The notes under the pieces: generated by a model
Told to the model about the DNA's origin: nothing
The model's database searches: none
What the model saw: only the letters and a program-made list of their open reading frames with translations
Shown here: in pieces, positions 1 to 7,302 of the stretch
How positions within the stretch are numbered: the stretch's first letter is position 1
Layout of the letters: each line of letters opens with the position of its first letter
Source: Campylobacteraceae bacterium
Lineage (GTDB): Bacteria; Campylobacterota; Campylobacteria; Campylobacterales; Campylobacteraceae
NCBI GenBank assembly: GCA_012519705.1
Contig: JAAYPR010000005.1
Span: 1 to 60,516 of the forward strand
DNA: 60,516 bases
Reading direction: 5' to 3'
Translations under genes and position numbers: made by a program

Positions 1-1
1 T

Positions 2-103
2 AAAGTTTTGCTTTTTGCATGGTCTATTTGGTGGCTTATTGACTTAGTTATCACTATAGATATGGTTGAGTCGGCAAACGAAAATGCTTTAAATAAAGCT
101 TAA
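2..103 (+). CDS. C-terminal fragment, possible TM2-domain membrane protein (partial)
   Basis: Only the last 33 codons lie in the window; the frame is open from base 2 and stops with TAA at 101-103. The peptide has one hydrophobic stretch containing IWWLIDLV, followed by a short polar tail (ESANENALNKA). A Trp-Trp-x-x-Asp pattern at the end of a membrane helix, followed by a polar end, resembles the last helix of TM2-domain proteins; that link is inference from a short fragment. A strong hairpin follows 18 bases after the stop, so this is probably the end of a transcript. Confidence 0.45.
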   Translation, partial: KVLLFAWSIWWLIDLVITIDMVESANENALNKA

Positions 104-121
104 GTGTTACTAATTGTTATA

Positions 122-156
122 TAAATTTAAGATTTTTGTTAAAAATCTTAAATTTA
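122..156 (+). terminator. Perfect 16-bp inverted repeat, probable terminator
   Basis: Arms at 122-137 and 141-156 are perfectly complementary around a 3-base centre (GTT). The stem is almost all A and T. It sits between the upstream gene stop and nhaA. A second, smaller hairpin (7-bp arms 159-165 and 169-175) follows. It probably ends the upstream transcript, though an operator role cannot be excluded. Confidence 0.5.
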
Positions 157-218
157 ATCTCTATTTCAAATAGAGTTCACTAGAATTGGATATCAAATCT
201 ACAAAGTAAAGGTTTTAT

Positions 219-1406
219 ATGAATTTAATTAAAAAACTATTTTCTTCAGAGAGCGGAGCTGGGATGTTGCTTTTATTTTCAGCATTTCTAGCTTTAGTTT
301 TTGTAAATACTCCAGGTCTTAGCAAATTTTATGACTGGTTTATACATTTTAAGATTCTTCCGTTTGAGCCACTGAGCATTCAAGGAAGTGTGCACTTTTG
401 GGTAAATGATGCCTTGATGGCGATATTTTTCTTCAGCATCGGCTTAGAGCTTAAAAAAGAGATGATAGAAGGTCAGCTTAAGCACCTATCTCAAGTTATG
501 CTTCCTATCTTTGCTGCTCTTGGCGGGGTTATTATGCCAGCAGTTATATTTGCTATCATTAACTGGGGTGATCCTATCGCTATAAGAGGTTGGGCGATAC
601 CAACAGCTACGGATATCGCTTTTGCGGTTGGGGTTTTAGCATTGCTTGGTAGAAGACTTCCAACAAGTCTTAAAATTTTCGTTTTAACTCTAGCTATCAT
701 GGACGACTTATGTGCTATCGTGATTATCGCACTTTTCTACTCAGGAAATCTTAGCTTTATCTATCTATTGCTATCACTTGTGGCGGTTATCGCTCTTTTA
801 GTGATGAATAAAAAAGGCGTTGCTAGCAAAACACCTTATATAATAGGCTCTGTTTTACTATGGCTTTTTGTTCTAAACTCAGGAATTCACGCAAGTATCG
901 CTGGGGTTGTAGCCGCATTTACTATACCTCTATATAGAAAAGATGGAAGCTCTATGATAAATGAGTTTGAGCACGCTATCGGCTTTCCGGTAAACTACAT
1001 CATCCTTCCTCTTTTTGCCTTTGCAAACGCAGGAGTAAGCTTAGCAGGACTTGAGATGAGTCACGTACTTGGAACAGTTCCAGTGGGAATTTTCCTAGGA
1101 CTATTTGTTGGAAAACAGGTTGGAATTTTCCTATTTAGCTATATCATCATCAAAGCCGGCTTTGCATATATGCCAGAAAGAGCAAACTGGAAGCAACTTT
1201 ACGCAGTCGCGATAATCTGTGGTATAGGCTTTACTATGGCACTATTTGTTGATGGACTTGCTTATGGTGAGCACTCTATGGCACTTTATCACGGAACTGA
1301 TAAACTTGCTATTTTATTTGCATCTTTAGTTTCTGGTATAGTTGGATACTTCTTTGCAAAAGCAGTTGGAAATAATCCAGACGGAACACCTAAAAAAAGA
1401 AACTAA
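219..1406 (+). CDS. nhaA: Na+/H+ antiporter NhaA
   Basis: NhaA is the inner-membrane electrogenic antiporter that expels sodium in exchange for protons and controls cytoplasmic pH. The 395-residue length is normal and the protein is hydrophobic throughout, fitting twelve membrane helices. The diagnostic pair of aspartates of the ion site is visible at about D162-D163 (motif IMDDLCAI), preceded by the TATDIAFAVG segment that carries a further conserved aspartate of the unwound helix. An AAAGG-type ribosome site lies upstream of the ATG. The gene stands alone, with hairpins on both sides, so it is probably monocistronic. Family identity is secure; ion preference is not shown by sequence. Confidence 0.96.
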   Translation: MNLIKKLFSSESGAGMLLLFSAFLALVFVNTPGLSKFYDWFIHFKILPFEPLSIQGSVHFWVNDALMAIFFFSIGLELKKEMIEGQLKHLSQVMLPIFAALGGVIMPAVIFAIINWGDPIAIRGWAIPTATDIAFAVGVLALLGRRLPTSLKIFVLTLAIMDDLCAIVIIALFYSGNLSFIYLLLSLVAVIALLVMNKKGVASKTPYIIGSVLLWLFVLNSGIHASIAGVVAAFTIPLYRKDGSSMINEFEHAIGFPVNYIILPLFAFANAGVSLAGLEMSHVLGTVPVGIFLGLFVGKQVGIFLFSYIIIKAGFAYMPERANWKQLYAVAIICGIGFTMALFVDGLAYGEHSMALYHGTDKLAILFASLVSGIVGYFFAKAVGNNPDGTPKKRN

Positions 1407-1417
1407 TCTAAAAATTT

Positions 1418-1455
1418 GATAAATTTGGCTTGCTTTAAGCCAAATTTATCTTTAT
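1418..1455 (+). terminator. Terminator after nhaA
   Basis: A 14-bp stem (arms 1418-1431 and 1437-1450) with a 5-base loop is followed by a T-rich tract. It lies just after the nhaA stop and before the tRNA gene. Confidence 0.75.
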
Positions 1456-1482
1456 TATGCTACACTTCTATTTTTAAATTTT

Positions 1483-1558
1483 GGTTCTATAGCTCAGTTG
1501 GTAGAGCACTACCTTGACATGGTAGGGGTCATTGGTTCGAGTCCAATTAGAGCCACCA
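1483..1558 (+). tRNA. tRNA-Val (anticodon GAC)
   Basis: A full cloverleaf can be drawn. The acceptor stem is GGTTCTA paired with TAGAGCC and the D arm contains AGCTCAGTTGGTAGAGC. The anticodon stem CTACC/GGTAG encloses TTGACAT, giving anticodon GAC for valine. The T arm contains GGTTCGAGTCC. The gene is 76 bases long and encodes its own 3' CCA. No other tRNA is adjacent, so it appears to be a single gene. Confidence 0.95.
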
Positions 1559-1818
1559 TTCACACTTTCAGATAAGCTAAATAACTCTAACAAACTACCT
1601 AAACAAGCCACTTTTAAAGCATTTTATAAGTTAAGCTAGTTTGTAGTAATTCAAGCAAATTTAGAAACAAAAGGTACCAGATTGGCTACCAAACCAACCA
1701 ACAAAAACTCTTACTAAACAAAAGATACAAAAATGATATTCTTAAAATAACCCCCTATTTTAATACTAAAAAGTAAAATTTATGTTACAATACATCAAAT
1801 AACCTTATGGAGGAAATT
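1559..1818. other. Non-coding stretch with a possible promoter near 1785
   Basis: About 260 bases separate the tRNA from the next gene. I see no gene in it. A TTACAAT-like -10 element at 1785-1791 precedes the GGAGG ribosome site of the next gene at a plausible distance. No integrase fragment or repeat of the tRNA 3' end is visible. Confidence 0.4.
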
Positions 1819-2322
1819 ATGAGAAAAACAATATTTGCATTAATTTTTATGATTAATAGTCTTTTTGCTTTTTGCGATATTTTAGAAGAGCAAGATGGCT
1901 TTGGCAAGGTAACGGCGACGACTTATTGTATTAGTGAGAAAGGTGAAGCTGGTATTGCAGTTATTAATGAATCAAACATTTTAACTCTTTACCTTTTTGA
2001 AGGTAGTTTTCATAAAGAGCAAGTTATTAATGAAAACTACTCACACAACATCGTGAAATTAGCGGTAGATTCCAAAGATGCCATAGAAGTTCAAGGTATT
2101 TTTAACTATAGAACAGCTGATTATATGATGAGTATTTTTCTTGAAGAAAATGCACAAGATTTCTTAAGAAGAAGAGAGCTACTTAGCATAGAAACAGAAA
2201 CTCTTGATGGTCCACAAGTTTTTAATTTTATAATAAAAGACTTTGATAAAAGCAAAAGATACAGAAGCACAGAAGAGTATGACAGGGCTTTGGAAGAAAA
2301 GTTAGAAAAACTAAGAAAATAA
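1819..2322 (+). CDS. Hypothetical exported protein
   Basis: I do not recognise this protein. The reading frame opens at 1807, but that ATG lies before the GGAGG ribosome site, so translation most likely starts at the ATG at 1819, giving 167 residues. It begins with a Sec-type signal peptide (MRKTIFALIF, then a hydrophobic run ending near SLFAF). A cysteine follows the hydrophobic run, but the residue before it is Phe, which does not fit a lipobox. The mature part is polar and ends in a Lys/Glu-rich, probably helical tail. It is a periplasmic or surface protein of unknown role, transcribed alone and facing the znu operon. Confidence 0.75.
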   Translation: MRKTIFALIFMINSLFAFCDILEEQDGFGKVTATTYCISEKGEAGIAVINESNILTLYLFEGSFHKEQVINENYSHNIVKLAVDSKDAIEVQGIFNYRTADYMMSIFLEENAQDFLRRRELLSIETETLDGPQVFNFIIKDFDKSKRYRSTEEYDRALEEKLEKLRK

Positions 2323-2337
2323 TTTTAAAATTATCCA

Positions 2338-2369
2338 AATTTAGCAAAGCATTACCGCTTTGCTAAATT
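2338..2369. terminator. Bidirectional terminator between convergent genes
   Basis: The 13-bp arms (2338-2350 and 2357-2369) are perfectly complementary with a 6-base loop. It lies between the exported-protein gene and the 3' end of znuB and covers the znuB stop codon, so the last codons of znuB form part of the stem. Confidence 0.75.
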
Positions 2370-3158
2370 CTTAAAAGTCACAACTATAAAAAAACAAACC
2401 GAAGCTACCATTATGATACTTGCTCCGCTTGTTAGGTTAAACTTATAGCTAAGCATCAGTCCTGTTATGCAAAAAATTGCTGAGATAAAGGAGGCTTTTA
2501 TCATCATCTCTGCTAAGTTTTTAGAGAAAATTTCAGCTATATATGGCGGTATCGTAAGCAGAGCGATAACTAAGATAAGCCCTACAACTTGGATGGTTGC
2601 TACCACACAAAGTGCCATCATAAAAACTAAGATATAATAAAACAGCTCAGTCTTAACTCCCCTTAATTTTGCAAACTCCATATCAAAGCTTACCGCACAA
2701 AACTCTTTGTAAAACAGAACCACCAAAGCCACGATGCCCACATCAACAGCTGTGATAAAACCTAAACTTGCTCTATCTATCATCAAAATAGAACCAAACA
2801 AATAACTCATAAGATCAGAACTATACCCAGGCGTTAAGTCTATAAAGATTATCCCAAGAGCCATTCCAAATGCCCAAATAGCCCCTATTATCGAGTCAAA
2901 CCGCTCTTTTTCTTTTAGAGTTAGCGAAGCAACTACAACGGCTAAAAAAACTGAGAAAACGCTTGCCCCAAGAAGTGGCGAAATTCCTAAGAAAAATGCT
3001 ATACCGATTCCCCCATAAGCTCCATGTGAAATCCCACCTGCTATAAAAGTCATCCTATTTATCACAACCAGTGAGCCAACCACTCCGCACGCTATACTTA
3101 TCAAAATGCCACCTAAAAAGGCGTTTTGCATAAAAGTTAGACTTAAAATTTCTTGCAT
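2352..3158 (-). CDS. znuB: Zinc/manganese ABC transporter permease, ZnuB family
   Basis: This is the membrane channel subunit of a type III (ABC-3 family) metal importer. The protein of about 268 residues is strongly hydrophobic with roughly eight membrane segments and contains the family segment HGAYGGIGIAFFLG near residues 47-60. An upstream GTG at 3164 is in frame, but the ribosome site (AGGAG) is placed correctly for the ATG at 3158, so I use that. The gene overlaps the end of znuC by 16 bases, which implies coupled translation. Substrate assignment to zinc rests on the neighbouring histidine-rich binding protein and Zur-like regulator; manganese is the alternative. Confidence 0.9.
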   Translation of the reverse strand: MQEILSLTFMQNAFLGGILISIACGVVGSLVVINRMTFIAGGISHGAYGGIGIAFFLGISPLLGASVFSVFLAVVVASLTLKEKERFDSIIGAIWAFGMALGIIFIDLTPGYSSDLMSYLFGSILMIDRASLGFITAVDVGIVALVVLFYKEFCAVSFDMEFAKLRGVKTELFYYILVFMMALCVVATIQVVGLILVIALLTIPPYIAEIFSKNLAEMMIKASFISAIFCITGLMLSYKFNLTSGASIIMVASVCFFIVVTFKNLAKR

Positions 3159-3886
3159 GAACACTCCTGTAAAATCAGCTCCACATCGCAGTAATGCTTA
3201 TGGTTTTTATCAAGATGCTTTAAAAACTCACCTCTTTTAGAGATGTCGATGTCGTGCATCACAAGGCTTTTATTCACATAAGCAACCTTTGTAGCGTAGT
3301 TTATCGCCACGTTTAAATCATGGCTTATCATCACAACGCCAACCCCACTCTCATTTACTCGCTCTAAAATGTTGTAAATTTCAACCTGTCCTTTTGTGTC
3401 GATACTCGCCGTTGGCTCGTCTAAAAACAGCATCTTAGCCTTGCTAACTAACGCTCTTGCTATATAAACTCTCTGTCTTTGTCCGCCACTTAGCTCGCTT
3501 ATCCTTCTATTTGCAAACTCACTCATCCCAACAGTTTCAAGTGCTTGTAAAGCGTCAACTCTGTCTTTTTTTGTATAAAATCTATTTCTATCTATCACGC
3601 CCATTAGCACTACTTCTAAAACGCTTATTGGAAATGCACTATTTATAGGGATATGTTGCGGGACATAGCCGATAAGTTTTGCACTTTTTTTAGGCTCAGC
3701 TCCAAGGATTTTTATCTCTCCACTATCAGGTTTTAAAAGTCCTAAAAGAAGCTTTAAAAGCGTGCTTTTTCCGCCCCCATTTGGACCTATTATCGCTAGT
3801 AAATCCTTGTTATCATAGCTAAAACTAACATCTTTTAAAACAGGCTCTTTGCCGTAACTAAAGCTTAAACTCTTAACCTCTATCAT
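3143..3886 (-). CDS. znuC: Zinc/manganese ABC transporter ATPase, ZnuC family
   Basis: This is the ATP-hydrolysing subunit of the same importer. It has a Walker A (GPNGGGKST, near residues 35-43), a Q-loop (VPQH), the signature LSGGQRQR and a Walker B (LFLDEPTA) followed by the switch histidine (SHD). The C-terminus is Cys-rich (CDVELILQECSC), which could bind metal but is not diagnostic. The length of 247 residues is normal. The start overlaps the stop of the upstream permease by 4 bases, so all four znu genes look like one transcript. Confidence 0.93.
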   Translation of the reverse strand: MIEVKSLSFSYGKEPVLKDVSFSYDNKDLLAIIGPNGGGKSTLLKLLLGLLKPDSGEIKILGAEPKKSAKLIGYVPQHIPINSAFPISVLEVVLMGVIDRNRFYTKKDRVDALQALETVGMSEFANRRISELSGGQRQRVYIARALVSKAKMLFLDEPTASIDTKGQVEIYNILERVNESGVGVVMISHDLNVAINYATKVAYVNKSLVMHDIDISKRGEFLKHLDKNHKHYCDVELILQECSCKKF

Positions 3887-5262
3887 AAAACACCTAATTT
3901 ATCAGACATAATAAACATAAAAATTCCTATTGAAAGCATCACAAAAAGAGCTAAAAACTCAATATAAAGTTTTAAATTCTCAAATTTCACGCTTGTAAAT
4001 TTATTAATACTTGCACCAAAAACAGCTGCTATAAATATCACGCTAGCCATTCCAAGCCCCATAAAAATGGCACTTATAAAAGCCGCCAAATAGCTTCCTA
4101 AATTAAAAGCCAGCAAGAAAACTAAAATAGTCCCAGCACATGGAACTATGGCCGCACTTAAAGCTATAAACCACTCACTTTTAGCTAGGTTTTTATCACA
4201 GCATAAGCAGTGAGTTGACTCTTTTGCCATGGATTTAACTCTACTAACAAATATATATGAAACAACTAAAATGATAATTATAGCTGAAATTTTTGTTGTA
4301 AAAACAAATGTATTTATAGTTAAAAAATTTGATATAACACCAGTAACAAACATACTAACAACAACTAACAAAAACGAACCTATCACATGGAAAAACCCGA
4401 TTTTAAGTGCAAATAAAAAGCTCTTTAGGTAACTTCCGCCATTTGCCATAAAATAACTTGTTGTTAGTACTTTGGCATGCCCTGGTCCTGCTGCGTGAAA
4501 AAAGCCATAAATAAAAGAGATGATTATGATGCTTAAAGTTAGTGTTAAATTCAGTCCACCCTCGCTACTTCTAAAAAGTGTTTTTAAGCTCTCAAGCGAA
4601 CTTACAGTGCGGCTTTCTATAAAGTTTGTTTTTTGAGTTTTATCTATCTCTTTTAAGGCTTGATTTATCGCATCTTGCACATTTTCTTTAGCTTGTCCTT
4701 TTTCAAACCTTGCAAAAACGGCGTTTAAATTTGAGTTATAAGAAACAAACATATCATCTGAGATATTTTCATTTCCCACATTTAAAAATGTAAATTTAAA
4801 ATACCCACTCACGTCATTTGCCATAACTTTCAAAACCCTGTCTTGAATGAGTTCTAAGCTTACATCTTTTTCAAACTCAAAAACTAGTTTGTCATCTAAA
4901 ATTTTAGTTTTTGGGTTTTTAAACTCGCCATCTAGCTTTTTGGTTTTGCCATCTGGCATATCATAAAACTCAAAGCTCATTAGAAAGTTCTGTTTTTCTA
5001 CATAGTCTAAAAAAGCTTTATTTATCATTTCTAACTCATCATCTTCTAGCTTAGAGTTTTTGTTTAAGTCATAGCTCTCTTTAGTTAAATTTGTAAAATT
5101 TTGAGAAAAAATCCACTCTATTTTTATGGATGTTAGGTTGCTCTCTTTGGTTTCTAAATCAAGATAAATATGTGCTGTAGGAATCATCAACGCACAAAGA
5201 GCACAGGAAAATGCTTGTGAGTTTAAAATCACAAGCATTAAAAAAGAAAATAGTAGTCTCAT
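3883..5262 (-). CDS. DUF1007-NicO fusion: metal permease-like membrane protein
   Basis: Two parts are visible. After a signal-like N-terminus, residues about 20-215 form an extracytoplasmic domain of the DUF1007 type, containing a calcium-loop-like DLNKNSKLEDDE. The remainder has about six membrane helices with the NicO/RcnA signature (FHAAGPGHAKVL) and a loop with HCLCC. NicO proteins move nickel or cobalt across the inner membrane. Here the gene lies inside a zinc-uptake operon, between znuA and znuC, overlapping znuC by 4 bases and ending 3 bases from the znuA stop region. A zinc-related role, either helping import or exporting a competing metal, is inferred from context. The two domains in one chain occur in some proteobacteria. 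Confidence 0.82.
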   Translation of the reverse strand: MRLLFSFLMLVILNSQAFSCALCALMIPTAHIYLDLETKESNLTSIKIEWIFSQNFTNLTKESYDLNKNSKLEDDELEMINKAFLDYVEKQNFLMSFEFYDMPDGKTKKLDGEFKNPKTKILDDKLVFEFEKDVSLELIQDRVLKVMANDVSGYFKFTFLNVGNENISDDMFVSYNSNLNAVFARFEKGQAKENVQDAINQALKEIDKTQKTNFIESRTVSSLESLKTLFRSSEGGLNLTLTLSIIIISFIYGFFHAAGPGHAKVLTTSYFMANGGSYLKSFLFALKIGFFHVIGSFLLVVVSMFVTGVISNFLTINTFVFTTKISAIIIILVVSYIFVSRVKSMAKESTHCLCCDKNLAKSEWFIALSAAIVPCAGTILVFLLAFNLGSYLAAFISAIFMGLGMASVIFIAAVFGASINKFTSVKFENLKLYIEFLALFVMLSIGIFMFIMSDKLGVL

Positions 5263-5265
5263 ATA

Positions 5266-6111
5266 TTATTTTAAATTTTCCACAAAAATATCAACTATTT
5301 TTTTCATCTCGCTAAACCACTCTTCTGGAAGCTGGTCTATCTCTACAACCTTCGTTCCTGTTTGCTCGGCTATCGCTTTGGCTGACTTTTGTGAAAACTG
5401 TGGTGAGATGAAAATAACTCTAATGTCCTCTTTTTTAGCTTCTTCTGTGAGCTTTTTTAAATCAGCTGGCTTTGGCTCTTTGCCCTCCATCTCGATAGGA
5501 ATTTGAACTAAACCATATCTTTTGGAAAAATAGCCCCAAGATGGGTGGTAAATCATAAATTTATTTGTTTTTAACTCTTTTAGTTTCTCAGCAGTAGCCT
5601 TGTCAAACTCATCTAGTTTGTCTTTAAATTTAGCCAAATTTGACTCAAAAAGCTCTTTTTTCTCTGGATACTCTTTTATAAGTGCTTCTGCGATATTTTC
5701 AGCTTGAGTTTTTACTAACACTGGGTCAAGCCAGATGTGCGGGTCAAGTCTATGATTATGCTGTTTGTCCCCACCATGATGATGTGAAGCCATCGCAATT
5801 TTTTCAATTCCCCTGCCTGTATCTACAACTTTTAAGCTTGGAAACTGGTTTTGAAGTTTGACTAATGAGACTCTATCAAACTCAACTCCAACGCTAAAGT
5901 GTAAGTCACTTCTCTCAACGCTTTTCATCTGAGATGGCTTAACTTCGTAAGTTACAGGGTTTGAACCTTTTAAAACTAGAGCTTCAACCTCTACCTCATC
6001 TCCTACGATTTGTTCTACAAAATATTTTGTTGGTAAAATAGTTGTCGTAACTAAGGGCTTTCCAAACAGACTAACGCAAGCTACTAAACTCAAAAAAGCT
6101 ATTTTTTTCAT
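5266..6111 (-). CDS. znuA: Periplasmic zinc-binding protein, ZnuA family
   Basis: This is the periplasmic receptor that delivers metal to ZnuBC (cluster A-I binding protein). The reading frame extends to 6153, but the correctly spaced AAGGA ribosome site precedes the ATG at 6109-6111. That start also gives a clean signal peptide (MKKIAFLSLVACVSLFG), for 281 residues. A histidine-rich loop (SHHHGGDKQHNH) precedes the LDPHIWLDP motif that supplies a metal-ligand histidine; a further ligand lies in IYHPSWGYF. The histidine-rich loop favours zinc over manganese. It is the first gene of the operon and diverges from the Fur-family regulator. Confidence 0.93.
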   Translation of the reverse strand: MKKIAFLSLVACVSLFGKPLVTTTILPTKYFVEQIVGDEVEVEALVLKGSNPVTYEVKPSQMKSVERSDLHFSVGVEFDRVSLVKLQNQFPSLKVVDTGRGIEKIAMASHHHGGDKQHNHRLDPHIWLDPVLVKTQAENIAEALIKEYPEKKELFESNLAKFKDKLDEFDKATAEKLKELKTNKFMIYHPSWGYFSKRYGLVQIPIEMEGKEPKPADLKKLTEEAKKEDIRVIFISPQFSQKSAKAIAEQTGTKVVEIDQLPEEWFSEMKKIVDIFVENLK

Positions 6112-6221
6112 ACTCTTCCTTTTAAAAAATTTGAGAAAGTATATCAAAAGCAACTTAGTTGCAACTTAAAATTTAATGATATCTTTTATGATTTTATGAT
6201 ATTATAAACCAAAGGATTTTT
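6112..6221. promoter_or_regulatory. Divergent znuA / zur control region with palindromes
   Basis: The 110 bases between two divergent starts hold a palindrome of 6-bp arms around one base (GCAACT-T-AGTTGC, 6150-6162) close to znuA. They also hold an imperfect AT-rich inverted repeat with two TTATGAT copies at about 6173-6209 close to the regulator gene. The latter overlaps a TATTATAA-like -10 element. Either could be a Fur/Zur operator. The autoregulated divergent layout supports this, but the sites do not match a textbook Zur box closely. Confidence 0.5.
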
Positions 6222-6575
6222 ATGGATAAGAAAATGTTTTTAGAGCGTCACGGCATAAAAGTAACGAGCTTTAGAGAAACCTTAGTAGAACTACTTCTTA
6301 ACGCTAACAAACCTGTTAGTTATGATGAGTTAGTGGAAAAAACAGGGGTAAATAAAACTACTATTTATAGGAATTTAGCACTTTTTGAAGAGAGTGGAAT
6401 TCTCATCTCAAGTGAAAATAACGGCAAACATTTTTATGAGCTAGCAAAAAGTGCAAAAGCTTACTTTGTCTGTGACATCTGCCATGAAATGAAAGAAATT
6501 TCTATGCCAAATTTAGGCGATATGCATGTAAAAAGCGTGATGGTAAAGGGGGTTTGTGATGGGTGTTCAAAATAA
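6222..6575 (+). CDS. Fur-family metalloregulator, probably Zur-like
   Basis: A compact 117-residue Fur-family repressor. The N-terminal winged helix carries the DNA-recognition segment TTIYRNLALFEE (about residues 46-57). The C-terminal part is short, with two Cys pairs of the structural zinc site (CDIC and CDGC). The usual 150-residue Fur has a longer histidine-rich dimerisation domain; the shortness and the placement divergent from znuA suggest a zinc sensor. Fur and PerR roles are less likely from context but not excluded. Its 3' end overlaps the methyltransferase gene by 17 bases. Confidence 0.82.
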   Translation: MDKKMFLERHGIKVTSFRETLVELLLNANKPVSYDELVEKTGVNKTTIYRNLALFEESGILISSENNGKHFYELAKSAKAYFVCDICHEMKEISMPNLGDMHVKSVMVKGVCDGCSK

Positions 6576-7290
6576 TTTTTGGGATAAAAAGTCTAAAACT
6601 TATAATAAATTTGATGGAAAGCTAAACGAGTTTCAAGAGAGGTTTTTTAAAGTTTTGGATAAATTTGGTGTGGATTTTGAAGGTAAAACTCTTATAGATA
6701 TAGGGTGTGGAACTGGGGTTTATACACTTTATCTAGCCACTCTTTGCAAGTCAGTTTTAGGCATCGACAGCTCTGAAGGAATGCTTTATGAGCTAAATTT
6801 AAACCTTTATGACCTTGACTATCTAAATGTAGAAACCAAACTTGTTAGCTTTGATGAGTTTGAAACGGATAGGAAATTTGACATCGCATTTCTAACCATG
6901 AGCCCTGCCCTAAAAACAGAAGCTGACTATGAAAAGTTTCTAAACTTAGCAAATTTAAGAGTCTATATGAACTGGGAAGAGAAAAGAAGCTCATCTTTAG
7001 TTGACCCATTTTTTAAAAAATATGGATATGACAATCTCAACAGAAACAGGGCTATATATCTACAAGAATACCTTGATAATAACGCTATTTCATATAAAAC
7101 TGAAATTTTAACTGAAACAAGAATTGCAAAAAGAAGCTTTGAGGAAGCATTTGAAAATGCTTGCTGGCACTTAGAGATAAGTGGGCTTAAATTTAACAAA
7201 AACGAGGTTAAGGAAAACATCAAATCCCGCCTAAAAGATGGCTATATAGACGATGTTATAAAAAGTAAGATGCGAGTTTTGGTATTTTAA
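6559..7290 (+). CDS. SAM-dependent methyltransferase, class I
   Basis: A Rossmann-fold methyltransferase of about 243 residues. The SAM-binding motif I is clear (LIDIGCGTGVYTLYL, about residues 34-48), followed by the acidic end of strand two (GIDSSEGML) and a later FLTMSPAL in the motif IV position. The substrate is unknown. A GTG at 6556 directly precedes the ATG at 6559; the GGGGG ribosome site fits either. It is translationally coupled to the Fur-family gene and is followed after 12 bases by the large helicase gene, so the three may be cotranscribed. No DNA-methyltransferase catalytic motif (such as DPPY or NPPY) is visible. Confidence 0.8.
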   Translation: MGVQNNFWDKKSKTYNKFDGKLNEFQERFFKVLDKFGVDFEGKTLIDIGCGTGVYTLYLATLCKSVLGIDSSEGMLYELNLNLYDLDYLNVETKLVSFDEFETDRKFDIAFLTMSPALKTEADYEKFLNLANLRVYMNWEEKRSSSLVDPFFKKYGYDNLNRNRAIYLQEYLDNNAISYKTEILTETRIAKRSFEEAFENACWHLEISGLKFNKNEVKENIKSRLKDGYIDDVIKSKMRVLVF

Positions 7291-7302
7291 AGGCTTTTAA
7301 AT

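Noticed and set aside
1559-1806. Possible integrated element after tRNA-Val
   Set aside because: No integrase, no duplicated tRNA end and no change of gene style were seen; the stretch is simply non-coding.
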